From the NCBI GenBank assembly GCA_016783665.1, contig JADHWC010000008.1, forward strand, positions 1 through 45,173: 45,173 bases of DNA, given 5' to 3'. The notes under the pieces are model-generated. The model did no database searches, had not been told where the DNA came from, and was given only the letters and a program-made list of their open reading frames with translations. The stretch comes from Fidelibacterota bacterium. GTDB taxonomy: Bacteria; Fidelibacterota; UBA2242. Shown in pieces: positions 15,545 through 24,414 of the stretch. Made by a program: the position numbers and the translations under genes. Within the stretch, counting starts at the first letter, position 1. The number at the start of each line of letters is the position of its first letter.

Positions 15545-16837
15545 TCAGATAGTAACATAATGAGATTTTGCAAAGACTGCTTTTACACGTCCCGTAAACT
15601 CGCTTCCAATAAAGGGCGAATTATAAGATTTGGAATATATATTCTTTCGGCTAAATACCCACCATTCATCCGGATTGAAAATAGTGAAATTGGCTTCAGC
15701 GCCCTTTTCAAATACCGGTAGTGGCAATTGCATTAGCGTAGCAGGTTTAATAGTCAGCAATTTAATCAATTCCATCAGTGTGATCGCTTCTTTATGAACA
15801 AGGTTCGTCATTGCAAGGGCAAACGCTGTCTCCAGTCCAATCATACCGTATGAAGCCAGATCCAGTGATGTCTCTTTCGTATCATATATATGTGGCGCAT
15901 GATCTGTGGCAATGGCGTCGATTGTACCGTCTTTTATTCCTGCAATGATCGCCAGGCGATCCTCCTCTGTCCGCAATGGAGGCGCTACTTTTCCATTAGC
16001 ATCGAAACTGCGCATATACTCATCAGTTAATGAAAAATGATGAGGCGTCGCCTCTGCTGTTACTGTGAGTCCTTTGGCTTTTGCCTGCCGGATCAATTCT
16101 ACCGAACCAGCTGTTGATACATGAGGAATATGAATTCTGGCATTGACAAATGCTGCTAAGCGTAAATCCCTGGCTATCATTATCTGTTCAGCGATTCCCG
16201 GATTTCCTGAGATTCCTAATTGAGTTGACACCACTCCTTCATTCATTATACCATCTGCTTTTAATTGGCTGTCTTCCGCATGATTAATTACCGGTTTTCC
16301 GGTTATCTTGGAGTATTCCAGAACAAAGCGCATAAGCTGGGCATTTTTTATTGGAGCGCCGTCATCGGAAAAAGCGACGGCACCGGCTTCCGCCAGTTCG
16401 ACCATTTCCGTAAGTTCTTCCCCCTTCCGCCCTTTCGTAACAGCAGCAATCGGATAGACATCCACTATTTCATTTCCAGCCTTCTCATAAACGAATCGCA
16501 CTGTCTCGCGTGTATCGATAGCCGGGTTGGTATTGGGCATACAACACACCTTTGTAAATCCTCCGGCTAATGCCGCCCGGCAACCGGTTTCTATTGTTTC
16601 ACTGTTTTCGTAGCCGGGCTCCCGGAAATGAACATGCAGATCCACAAAGCCGGGCGCCAAATAAAGTCCCTTTAAATCAATTTGCTCTTTGGCTTCCTTT
16701 TCAGAAATATTTTTTGAAATTTTTAGAATTTTACCCTTATCAACCTGGATATCCGTATCATATGATTTTTCCTGAAAGGGATCAATTACTCTCGCGTTTT
16801 TAAACAGTATCGATGATGTTATTGCTCGTTTTTCCAT
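15545..16837 (-). CDS. pyrC: Dihydroorotase
   Basis: Third step of pyrimidine synthesis (carbamoyl-aspartate to dihydroorotate). The 430-residue size is that of the class I (PyrC of Bacillus type) enzymes. Metal-binding DLHVHFREPGYE, the carboxylated-Lys region, INHAEDSQL, the histidine in IPHVST and IATDHAPH near residue 310 are all present, so it should be active. It follows pyrB after 10 bp in the pyrR-pyrB-pyrC operon. Confidence 0.97.
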   Translation of the reverse strand: MEKRAITSSILFKNARVIDPFQEKSYDTDIQVDKGKILKISKNISEKEAKEQIDLKGLYLAPGFVDLHVHFREPGYENSETIETGCRAALAGGFTKVCCMPNTNPAIDTRETVRFVYEKAGNEIVDVYPIAAVTKGRKGEELTEMVELAEAGAVAFSDDGAPIKNAQLMRFVLEYSKITGKPVINHAEDSQLKADGIMNEGVVSTQLGISGNPGIAEQIMIARDLRLAAFVNARIHIPHVSTAGSVELIRQAKAKGLTVTAEATPHHFSLTDEYMRSFDANGKVAPPLRTEEDRLAIIAGIKDGTIDAIATDHAPHIYDTKETSLDLASYGMIGLETAFALAMTNLVHKEAITLMELIKLLTIKPATLMQLPLPVFEKGAEANFTIFNPDEWWVFSRKNIYSKSYNSPFIGSEFTGRVKAVFAKSHYVTI

Positions 16838-16847
16838 GATCGTTCTC

Positions 16848-17768
16848 CTATCTTCCGCCTGCTAATAAATAAAGGATCGACATTCGCACTGCCACACCGT
16901 TCAACACCTGGTGCAGTATGATAGAATGCTCGCTATCGGCAACATCCGAATCTACTTCAACACCACGGTTAATAGGTCCCGGATGCATAATCGTGATCGG
17001 ACGTTTCAGCTTGCTCAGACGCTGTTGAGTAATGCCGTAAACATTTCGATATTCCCGTAGCGATGGTATTTGTCCTTTTCCCTGGCGTTCTCGCTGTATG
17101 CGAAGGATATTAACAACATCGGCAAACTCAAGGGCTTCATCGAGCTTATAGGTAACTTTTACGCCAAGAGATTCCGCGCCATAGGGAATAAAAGTCGGCG
17201 GACCGCAAAGCAGCACATTAGCGCCCATGGTTTTCAATCCGAAAATATTCGATAATGCAACGCGACTATGACGGATATCCCCGATAATGGCAACGTTCAA
17301 ACCATCAAGCGAACCGTACTTTTCTTTCATGGACATCATATCCAGCAGCGCCTGTGTAGGATGCTCGTGGGTGCCGTCACCGGCATTGATAACAACGGCG
17401 TCGACAAATTGTGCCAGAAGTTTAACCGAGCCAGGCACGGGATGACGCATAACCACCACATCCATCTTCATCGCAAAAAGATTTTGGATTGTGTCCCTTA
17501 AACTTTCGCCCTTTGTCAGGCTGCTGCTGGCAGCGGAAAAGTTCACCGTATCTGCGGAAAGCCGTTTTTCCGCCAGTTCAAAGGATATCCGCGTTCTGGT
17601 TGAATTTTCAAAGAAGAGATTCACTACAGTAACACCTTTGAGCGTCGGCACTTTCTTAATGGGTCGTTCCAGCACTTCACGAAATGAAAATGCCGTATCC
17701 AAAATGGAATCGATATCTTCTTTTGGAACTCCCTCGAGCCCAAATAGATGCTTAATGCTTAAATTCAT
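16848..17768 (-). CDS. pyrB: Aspartate carbamoyltransferase catalytic subunit
   Basis: Joins carbamoyl phosphate and aspartate. The 306-residue protein has the carbamoyl-phosphate loop FFENSTRTRISFELAEKRL, the HPTQALLDM segment and HPGPINRGVE near the end. No pyrI regulatory subunit is in the window, so control is probably through PyrR. It overlaps pyrR by 4 bp. A ~104-bp stretch of this gene (17474-17577) occurs a second time at 20835-20938 as a relic. Confidence 0.97.
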   Translation of the reverse strand: MNLSIKHLFGLEGVPKEDIDSILDTAFSFREVLERPIKKVPTLKGVTVVNLFFENSTRTRISFELAEKRLSADTVNFSAASSSLTKGESLRDTIQNLFAMKMDVVVMRHPVPGSVKLLAQFVDAVVINAGDGTHEHPTQALLDMMSMKEKYGSLDGLNVAIIGDIRHSRVALSNIFGLKTMGANVLLCGPPTFIPYGAESLGVKVTYKLDEALEFADVVNILRIQRERQGKGQIPSLREYRNVYGITQQRLSKLKRPITIMHPGPINRGVEVDSDVADSEHSIILHQVLNGVAVRMSILYLLAGGR

Positions 17769-18313
17769 TGATCCACCTCCACAAGCAATATTTCATCCTT
17801 GCCATCGCTTTCTTTCATATGGACCCGCACCTCTTCATTATTAGACGTCGGAACGTTCTTGCCAATGTAATCTGCTTTGATCGGCAACTCCCTGTGTCCG
17901 CGATCGATCAAGACTGCTAATTGAATCGCTGAAGGTCTGCCGAAGTCCGTCAGGGCATCCATAGCCGCCCGGATCGTCCTTCCCGTATAAATCACATCGT
18001 CAACCAGAACCAGGATTTTATCGTCAACCTCAAAAGGAATATCGGTTAATTCTATAGCAGGCAGCTGCTTCTTAATCCTGAAATCATCGCGATACATAAC
18101 GGTATCCAAAATACCAACCTGGATTTTTACACCTTCAACTTCTTCGATCTTCCTGGCAATCCGTTTCGCCAGAAATTCACCCCTTGTACGAATACCGATT
18201 ATCCGCATATTTTCGGTCCCTTTACAGCGCTCCACTATTTCATGAGCCAGTCTCGTAATAGTACGCTTGAGCGCCAGTTCGTCCATTAAATGAGATTTCA
18301 TTTTAAAATTCAT
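17765..18313 (-). CDS. pyrR: PyrR: pyr operon attenuation regulator / uracil phosphoribosyltransferase
   Basis: A 182-residue protein of the PRTase fold, with the PRPP motif VLVDDVIYTGRTIRAAMDAL and the end motif EEVRVHMKESDGKDEILLVE. PyrR binds pyr mRNA in response to UMP and changes the leader structure. It heads the pyrR-pyrB-pyrC operon, and a hairpin lies 22 bp upstream of its start, which fits control by attenuation. Confidence 0.96.
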   Translation of the reverse strand: MNFKMKSHLMDELALKRTITRLAHEIVERCKGTENMRIIGIRTRGEFLAKRIARKIEEVEGVKIQVGILDTVMYRDDFRIKKQLPAIELTDIPFEVDDKILVLVDDVIYTGRTIRAAMDALTDFGRPSAIQLAVLIDRGHRELPIKADYIGKNVPTSNNEEVRVHMKESDGKDEILLVEVDQ

Positions 18314-18335
18314 TGTTCTCTCCTAAAATAAAAAT

Positions 18336-18359
18336 AATCCACCTGCTGTCTGGCGGATT
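18336..18359 (-). promoter_or_regulatory. Leader hairpin of the pyr operon (possible attenuator)
   Basis: On the minus strand AATCCGCC pairs with GGTGGATT (one G-T pair) around an 8-nt loop, followed by ATTTTTATTTT and then the ribosome-binding site of pyrR (AGGAGAG). A terminator-like hairpin just before pyrR is the arrangement of PyrR-controlled attenuation. I did not find a full match to the known PyrR-binding loop, and the hairpin could also work as a terminator in the other direction (TTTTTTCTTCTT). Confidence 0.45.
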
Positions 18360-18419
18360 TTTTCTTCTTCTTATGCCCTTTCCAACTCACGGGTTAGGAT
18401 TAAAAGGCTCCTTTGTTAA

Positions 18420-19228
18420 TTGTTGGGCAAATTTAGAGCAAGATTTCCAAAATGTCCAGTAATTTATTTGACTGTTTGATTAACCCTATAACGTTTATAT
18501 GAAAGTAGTCCACGAATTACACCTGTCTGCGTGCTACGCACAGGCAGGCGAATTTCACAAATATAACATTGATAGGAATGTACTTTCATTACTATTTGTG
18601 ATTCTAAATCATGGATGTTATTTAGTAAATACTTATGTATAGTTAGTACTGGTGTCTTGTCAATTTTGTAAAGTCGGATAAAGTCTCTTTAGTTTAATTT
18701 GAGCGTCATAGAAATAATCAGATTAATTCCGGAATCCACGCTTTACAAGGCTCTCTAAAATTTCGACAATGTATCTCAGCTTCTGATTGCCGAGGGAATC
18801 AATCATAAGAATAAAGCGCTAAAATGTGACCGGCGCAGGAGAACTAAATTGATTGCATTTCGAGACTTGACTTAAGACTGCCATATCAAAGAACATAAAC
18901 CGATCTCCAAACTTTGCCGGCAGGCTTGAGTTAAGTCGAATCGCTATCGCCCTTAACTCAAGTCGTCTCAAACACTCACGCTTATTCAAAAAATCATCCC
19001 ATGCCGCCTTAAGTCAAGGGCTGGCGAACCTACGGCTGGAAAATATCAAATACCGAAAAATGACTACTAAAACAGTAAAAGAAAGAGCCCGATTTTTAAG
19101 TCGGGCTTTTTTGGGATTATGTTATATACTGGCTGGTGTCCAAATTGCTACGGATTTTCCACAGCAAAAAAGTCCACGATCCCGCTACGATCTTTTAGAC
19201 ACAATACTTATATCAGCCAATAGTAGAG
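18420..19228. other. Gene-free region with inverted repeats
   Basis: No gene is supported in this ~800-bp stretch. It contains a GC-rich hairpin (18522-18548, around GCGTGCTACGC). It also has a perfect 11-bp inverted repeat, CTTGAGTTAAG (18925-18935) with CTTAACTCAAG (18952-18962), in a stretch where related words (CTTAAG, TTAAGTC) recur, and a terminator at 19086-19112. It looks like decayed repeat or insertion-element DNA between the pyr operon and the accessory genes. Confidence 0.5.
19086..19112 (+). terminator. Terminator-like hairpin
   Basis: AGCCCGA (19086-19092) pairs with TCGGGCT (19101-19107) and is followed by T residues to 19112. No gene immediately upstream on the plus strand is supported, so it may be left over from lost sequence. 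Confidence 0.6.
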
Positions 19229-19690
19229 CTAGCGATAGCCCCAATAATCTGGAAGTGCTGAATAAGGATAATCAATAAATCTCGAGTATGATAAATTCTT
19301 TTTTCTCATAATTTCTATGTAATATGTGCATAGTAATTTTGCATGGTCTTCATCATTATCTACTATGTAGCGGGTGCGCCATCTCTCAATAGTTTTATAA
19401 ATCTCGATTATTAATGCAGCCTTTATTGGTTCGATTTGGTTGGTTTTTCTCCGATGTTGATAAATGTTAATATCTGAATATACGGCTTTGTAATAGGCAT
19501 ATCCGGGATCTCTTTTTTTCTCAGCCAATCTAGACCATGGAACAATGAGTTCAAGTATAGAATTAATAATCTCATCCGATTGTTGAAATAGGTCTGTAAT
19601 TGACTCTATATTTTGATTAGTAGCAGAAAGCCTAATAGATGATTTTATTATTTTCCTCTTAATAAGATAATCTTGGATGTATTTTAGCAT
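19229..19690 (-). CDS. Hypothetical protein (153 aa)
   Basis: I do not recognise a family. The product is soluble, mostly helical and rich in Ile, Lys and Tyr, with DYLIKRKIIKSSIRL at the start and RWRTRYIVDNDEDHAKLLC in the second half. ATG 19690 is preceded by AGGAGG (minus strand), a strong ribosome-binding site, which supports it as a real gene. It lies downstream of the HEPN gene pair on the same strand, separated by ~90 bp that contain no clear promoter. Confidence 0.6.
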   Translation of the reverse strand: MLKYIQDYLIKRKIIKSSIRLSATNQNIESITDLFQQSDEIINSILELIVPWSRLAEKKRDPGYAYYKAVYSDINIYQHRRKTNQIEPIKAALIIEIYKTIERWRTRYIVDNDEDHAKLLCTYYIEIMRKKNLSYSRFIDYPYSALPDYWGYR

Positions 19691-19779
19691 TAATCCTCCT
19701 ACAATAAATAGTACCTAACGATGAAATAACCTGCGTGAAAACTTTCACCACGAGTTATTCCTTCTTTATCGGGCTCCCT

Positions 19780-20436
19780 CTATTTCGCGTTAGGTTGGTT
19801 GTGGGTTATATGTTTTTCATACAAGCCAATTATTTCTTCAACTAAACCAATACACGAAGATAGAAAAAGCAAAACATAATCTTTTGATAATACAATATGA
19901 TGGTCAATGATGTCTAAAGATGGATTATCTCTTATCATATTTTTTACTTTTTTATGTTTATTTTCATCTACATCTACTACTCCACTTGAATGCATTAAAA
20001 GATTCCTGATATAATTGCCGTTTTTTGTAATCATCCAATTTGGTGAACCTTCAAAAAATTGAAATTTCATCACTTTTATTAAATAATTTTTAGACCGAAC
20101 AATTCCTTTTCCTGCTAAATCATTTGGTTTTAATTCTATGGAATGGTGAGTTGCAAATGAATTGCAAATATCATATAAAAATTTTTCTATTATTGAATAA
20201 CTAGTTAAAAATAGGGAAGACCATAACATATTGGGAAACAAATTGGTTAATTCAAAATATCTTTCATTATGAATCAGTGCATCCAGTGGGCTTGTTTTTT
20301 GATTATGAAGTAAATCAAGTAAAGTAAAAGGTTTACCTGCTTTATTTTTTAATATTTCGTCTATTTGATTTACGATACGAATAATATTATTGAGATCATG
20401 TACAGTTTGTGTTTTCATTTTTTCAAATTCAATCAT
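19780..20436 (-). CDS. HEPN-like protein with an Rx4H motif
   Basis: A 218-residue, largely helical protein. SYSIIEKFLYDICNSFA and NYIRNLLMHSSGVVD fit the two conserved helices of HEPN proteins; R-N-L-L-M-H is exactly the Rx4-6H ribonuclease motif (with the usual polar residue after Arg). HEPN proteins are often RNA-cutting toxins or defence effectors. The gene starts only 3 bp after the end of an 80-residue protein on the same strand, so a two-gene unit is likely. The assignment rests on the motif and helix pattern alone. Confidence 0.6.
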   Translation of the reverse strand: MIEFEKMKTQTVHDLNNIIRIVNQIDEILKNKAGKPFTLLDLLHNQKTSPLDALIHNERYFELTNLFPNMLWSSLFLTSYSIIEKFLYDICNSFATHHSIELKPNDLAGKGIVRSKNYLIKVMKFQFFEGSPNWMITKNGNYIRNLLMHSSGVVDVDENKHKKVKNMIRDNPSLDIIDHHIVLSKDYVLLFLSSCIGLVEEIIGLYEKHITHNQPNAK

Positions 20437-20439
20437 TGT

Positions 20440-20682
20440 TTAATAAGTAGCAACATTTCTTCCGTAAATCTTGACACCTGAACAATCATCTACTACATTA
20501 CCAACACTACTTCTTTGTCCTAATGGCACTACTTTGGATAAAACCGTACCATTAAAAAGTAAAATATATTTACCTACCATATAGCAGCCGCGGGAATAAC
20601 TAGCAGAATGAAAATTGCTATCACCTAATAATTCTTTAACTTGATTTTTTGTCAACTTCTTTACTTGCTGAAAATCATTCAC
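20440..20682 (-). CDS. Small protein upstream of the HEPN gene
   Basis: An 80-residue protein. LTKNQVKELLGDSNF near the start followed by YMVGKYILLFNGTVLSKV resembles the fold pattern of small SmpA/BLIP-like domains, but there is no signal peptide and I would not assign the family. It is translated just before the HEPN protein (3-bp gap). If the pair is a toxin-antitoxin unit this would be the candidate antitoxin or partner, which is speculation from position. Confidence 0.5.
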   Translation of the reverse strand: MNDFQQVKKLTKNQVKELLGDSNFHSASYSRGCYMVGKYILLFNGTVLSKVVPLGQRSSVGNVVDDCSGVKIYGRNVATY

Positions 20683-20834
20683 TATTGTCGCCCGTAATTA
20701 ATAACTATCTTTTAAATGGGCATGACCGGTGCGTATAGCCCTGCCTCATGTTAATATATTTGAGATAAGAGTGCAACTGTTTTTTCTATGTTTGGATAGA
20801 GAAAGCAGGAAAGTTTGGGTTTTGTTGGCCAGAC

Positions 20835-20938
20835 CAAAAGGATTTTGGATTGTGTCCCTTAAACTTTCGCTATTTGTCAGGCTACTGCTGGCAGCGTAAA
20901 AGTTCACCGTATCTGCGGAAAGCCGTTTTTCCGCCAAT
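20835..20938 (-). pseudogene. Relic fragment of pyrB
   Basis: About 104 bp match positions 17474-17577 in pyrB with only about six differences and no gaps. The encoded piece, EKRLSADTVNFYAASSSL, corresponds to the carbamoyl-phosphate-loop region of aspartate carbamoyltransferase. It lies in the same orientation 3.36 kb away and has neither start nor catalytic C-terminal half. It records a duplication event that ended at the border of the CHAT gene. Confidence 0.9.
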
Positions 20939-20946
20939 ATTTTACA

Positions 20947-23900
20947 TTATTTCCCATAATAAACAAATGGAGCCCAATAATACGGAGCTTGATATGTTGA
21001 TCCAAAATCTCCTCTGATAAATTTACGTTTCACCTCAGTAATGGCACTAGCATATCCTAATTGTTTATTCTGCACTAACTCATACACAGCAACCATAAAC
21101 TTTGAAGTAGATATATCTGCCACCCGCCATAGCGAAACAGAAAGTCCATTAGCGCCGGCAATCAAAAACGATTGAGTCAGTCCTACAATTCCTTCTCCAC
21201 CATAGATCTTCCCTAAACCAGTTTCACAAGCAGAGAGATTAACAAAATCAGTTTTTAGGTCTAATTCTGCAATCTCACCCATGCGCAGGTACCCATCTTC
21301 ATTTTCCTTCTCTACTTTAAACTGAGATAATACTACTGCGGAAAGTTCCGGCACAGCGGGCACAACCAAGCCATGTGTGGCAAAGTGAAGCACCTTGTAT
21401 TTAGTTAATCTCCCGCTTGAGGAAAGGGCTTTGATTTTATTTTCTGTTACTTTTTCACCTGTAATGATTTCCGAACCATTGACAACATTTTTAATCTCCA
21501 TCACTTCACTCAATGTTCCAGGCAGGTTGTCCCAATTCCCAACACCAAGAGAGCCATAGGCATTTCGAACAGATCCTCTGCTGACAAAAGATGAATATAC
21601 ATTTTTCTCTAAAAGCGCTAACTCTCTCTCACTTTTCACCATATCAGTAGCATAAGTAATCTTATCATAAACAGCGCCGCCGAATGCTAATAGTGGTTCT
21701 CGGCTAGGTTCATAATGACGCCTCCTAATCAGTTCCAAAACACCCATTGATTGAGTGTATGTTATATGATAGTTCTCTGCCAAATATTGCCCTTTTTCAT
21801 CAATTAGTGTCTCAAAAGGAACAAAACCAAGAACACCATCAGGAACAATGATAAGTTCATTCTTACCATTTATATGAGATGATATCGGTTTGACGAGACA
21901 ATCATACAGCATTCGGCTAATTTCTTTTGACTTTTTACTGTTTTCAATCGAGGGACCAGTTAATAGATCGCGGTAGTAATTGATAATATTTTCAAAATCA
22001 TCCTTTTTTGCGGTAGGACCTGCCAGTTCTTTTATCGTCTCTTTTTTTGCAAGTTTTTTCATTCCACGCTGGTTTTTTAGCATAGTATGAACTGCGGTTT
22101 CATATCTTTCCATAGCAGTTGATACAAAAGAACTACCAGAAATCTCTTCACCATGTACAGCGTCCTTTGTTATGGCTAAAAATACTTTATTGACCCAACT
22201 TACATTGGCATAAACCAGTATAGTAATATTCTCCGACATCCCTTTTTGAATCTGTTTAACAGAGGGTATGATCACTTCTGTCTCCGAACCAGCAAGTTGC
22301 TCTGCCAATAATTTTGCACGGCTTAATTCTATGGTATGAAAAGCATTGTGAAAATCGTTATTTCTAATATAAGTAGAAGTTAAATATTGATATGTATATA
22401 TCTGACTTGCAAGGTAATCCCGGCGAACATCTCCAGTGGCGGTTTTACGCAATTTTTCTTTTATTGATACAGATTCCTTAAAATTCTTGATGGCTTTGTC
22501 GTATTGACCACAGTTACCGTAAAACATGCCAATGTTGTTGAGAGAGTTGGCAATACCTGCTTTTTTTCCCAATTTCCGATTAATCGCCAGCGCCTCCTCA
22601 AAATTCTTGATGGCTTTGTCGTATTGTCCCCATGTATAGTAAACCCCGCCAATGTTGTTGAGTTCTAGGGCAACCTTATCTTCTTGTCCCAGTTTTTGAG
22701 CAATCGCCAGCGCCTCCTCAAAATTCTTAATGGCTTTATCGTATTGTCCCCAAGAATCATAAACCATGCCAATGTTGTTGAGATCTCTTGCAACATCTCC
22801 TTCTCTTCCCAATCTCCTGTCAATCGATAGCGCCTCCTCATAATTCTTGACGGCTTTATCGTATTGTCCCCATGCTTTGTAAACCCCGCCAATGTTGTTG
22901 AGATCTATAGCAACACCCCCTTCTCTTCCCAATCTCCTGTCAATCGCCAGCGCCTCTTCATAATTCTTGACGGCTTTATCGTACTGTCCCCAAGAATCGT
23001 AAACCGCGCCAATGTTGTTGAGTAAAGTGGCAATGCTACCTTCCTTTCCTTGTTTGCGGAAAATCGCCAGCGCCTCCTCATAATTCTTGATGGCTTTGTC
23101 GTATTGTCCCCATGTATAGTAAACCCCGCCAATGTTGTTTAGAAAAGTGGCAATCTTATCTTCTTGTCCCAGTTTTTGAGCAATCACAAGCGCCTCCTCA
23201 TAATTCTTGATGGCTTTATCGTATTGTCCCCATGCATCGTAAACCCCGCCAATGTTGTTGAGCACGGTGGCAATGCTACCTTCCTTTCCTTGTTTGCGGA
23301 AAATCGCAAGTGCCTCCTCATAATTCTTGACGGCTTTATCGTATTGCCCCCATGCTTTGTAAACCTCGCCAATGTTGTTTAGAAAAGTGGCAATCTTATC
23401 TTCTTGTCCCAGTTTTTGAGCAATCACAAGCGCCTCCTCATAATTCTTGATGGCTTTATCGTATTGCCCCCATGCTTTGTAAACCCCGCCAATGTTGTTG
23501 AGATCTATAGCAACATATTCTTCTCTTCCCAATTTCCTATTAATCGCCAGCGCCTCCTCATAATTCTTAATGGCTTTGTCGTATTTTTCCCATGTATAGT
23601 AAACCCCGCCAATGTTGTTGAGATCTATAGTAACATATTCTTCTCTTCCCAATTTCCTATTAATCGCCAGCGCCTCCTCATAATTCTTGACTGCTTTATC
23701 ATATTGCCCCCATGCTTTGTAAACCCCGCCAATGTTGTTGAGATCTATAGCAACATATTCTTCTCTTCCCAATTTCCTATTAATCGCCAGCGCCTCCTCA
23801 TAATTCTTAATGGCTTTATCGTATTGCCCCCATGCTTTGTAAACCATGCCAATGTTTTTGAGAAAAGTGGCAATCTTATCTTCTTGTTTCTGGTTCCGAG

Positions 23901-24201
23901 CAATCGCAAGCGCCTCCTCATAATTCTTGATGGCTTTATCGTATTGTCCAATCTGATAGTAACAATTACCGGCTTGATTTAATGCTGCACCTAAACCTGG
24001 CTGCCAAGGTTTAGGGCTCGCCTTTTCTGCTTTAGCGGATTTTTCATACATCTGTGCGGCTTCAAGGTATTTGCCCTGTTTTCGCAGGGATTGAGCCTGG
24101 TCCCAATATTTATCCGCTAGATAGGCACTTTGGGAAAAGCCTATTGAACAAATAATTACCATTAGAAGAGTAATTGATATAACTTTAATCATAAGTTTCA
24201 T
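20947..24201 (-). CDS. Secreted TPR-CHAT protease
   Basis: A 1084-residue protein. ATG 24201 gives a signal peptide (KVISITLLMVIICSIGFSQ); longer in-frame starts are rejected. Residues ~30-560 are TPR units, including 13 near-identical 40-residue copies of the type YDKAIKNYEEALAI...LNNIG. The C-terminal ~380 residues are a CHAT (caspase-like) domain with the catalytic His in LHFATHG (H943) and Cys in NLSACETG (C992), both intact. CHAT proteins are cysteine proteases used in signalling and cell-death systems. Export and the adjacent secreted DUF4384 gene point to an envelope role. The near-identical repeats suggest recent expansion or shuffling. Confidence 0.92.
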   Translation of the reverse strand: MKLMIKVISITLLMVIICSIGFSQSAYLADKYWDQAQSLRKQGKYLEAAQMYEKSAKAEKASPKPWQPGLGAALNQAGNCYYQIGQYDKAIKNYEEALAIARNQKQEDKIATFLKNIGMVYKAWGQYDKAIKNYEEALAINRKLGREEYVAIDLNNIGGVYKAWGQYDKAVKNYEEALAINRKLGREEYVTIDLNNIGGVYYTWEKYDKAIKNYEEALAINRKLGREEYVAIDLNNIGGVYKAWGQYDKAIKNYEEALVIAQKLGQEDKIATFLNNIGEVYKAWGQYDKAVKNYEEALAIFRKQGKEGSIATVLNNIGGVYDAWGQYDKAIKNYEEALVIAQKLGQEDKIATFLNNIGGVYYTWGQYDKAIKNYEEALAIFRKQGKEGSIATLLNNIGAVYDSWGQYDKAVKNYEEALAIDRRLGREGGVAIDLNNIGGVYKAWGQYDKAVKNYEEALSIDRRLGREGDVARDLNNIGMVYDSWGQYDKAIKNFEEALAIAQKLGQEDKVALELNNIGGVYYTWGQYDKAIKNFEEALAINRKLGKKAGIANSLNNIGMFYGNCGQYDKAIKNFKESVSIKEKLRKTATGDVRRDYLASQIYTYQYLTSTYIRNNDFHNAFHTIELSRAKLLAEQLAGSETEVIIPSVKQIQKGMSENITILVYANVSWVNKVFLAITKDAVHGEEISGSSFVSTAMERYETAVHTMLKNQRGMKKLAKKETIKELAGPTAKKDDFENIINYYRDLLTGPSIENSKKSKEISRMLYDCLVKPISSHINGKNELIIVPDGVLGFVPFETLIDEKGQYLAENYHITYTQSMGVLELIRRRHYEPSREPLLAFGGAVYDKITYATDMVKSERELALLEKNVYSSFVSRGSVRNAYGSLGVGNWDNLPGTLSEVMEIKNVVNGSEIITGEKVTENKIKALSSSGRLTKYKVLHFATHGLVVPAVPELSAVVLSQFKVEKENEDGYLRMGEIAELDLKTDFVNLSACETGLGKIYGGEGIVGLTQSFLIAGANGLSVSLWRVADISTSKFMVAVYELVQNKQLGYASAITEVKRKFIRGDFGSTYQAPYYWAPFVYYGK
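22505..23945 (-). repeat. Tandem 120-bp coding repeats (13 TPR registers)
   Basis: The DNA for the QYDKA motif recurs exactly every 120 bp from 23945 to 22505 (12 periods, no frameshift or gap). Many neighbouring units differ by only a few bases, and two types (AINRKLGREEYVAID and AIAQKLGQEDKIATF) alternate in the middle. This is a region where recombination can easily add or remove units. Confidence 0.93.
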
Positions 24202-24310
24202 TTTGCCTTTTTTAATTTGGTTTAATTTTACTTCTTTAACATATTCTTCACAAGGACATCTTCTAATTTCTTTTCTCACCCGCAATCTAACTTCAAAATC
24301 TAAGTTATTA

Positions 24311-24414
24311 AGCTTTGCGGAAGTTTGTAGAGTCAGTCGCAAACACTATAATTTATCCATCAGAGTTTACCTTTTTTCGAATTCAACGTTTCAATGTAGA
24401 ACTTCCGCAAAGTT
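24311..24414. promoter_or_regulatory. Paired palindromes upstream of the CHAT gene
   Basis: CTTTGCGGAAGTT (24313-24325) and AACTTCCGCAAAG (24400-24412) form a perfect 13-bp inverted repeat with 74 bp between the arms. Each arm is itself close to the palindrome AACTTT-N3-AAAGTT. The second arm reaches into the stop codon of the DUF4384 gene. The same motif family recurs upstream of that gene at 25968-26115, so these are probably binding sites for a shared regulator, or alternatively arms of an RNA structure. Confidence 0.5.

Noticed and set aside
19060-19278. 72-codon frame on the plus strand
   Set aside because: A terminator hairpin (19086-19112) lies inside it, there is no ribosome-binding site and the protein has no recognisable pattern.
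22505-23945. Regular repeats as a possible CRISPR array
   Set aside because: The period is 120 bp with no unique spacers and it encodes TPR units in frame.
23404-23982. 192-codon frame opposite the CHAT gene
   Set aside because: It is the reverse reading of the TPR repeats, kept open only by the repeat sequence.
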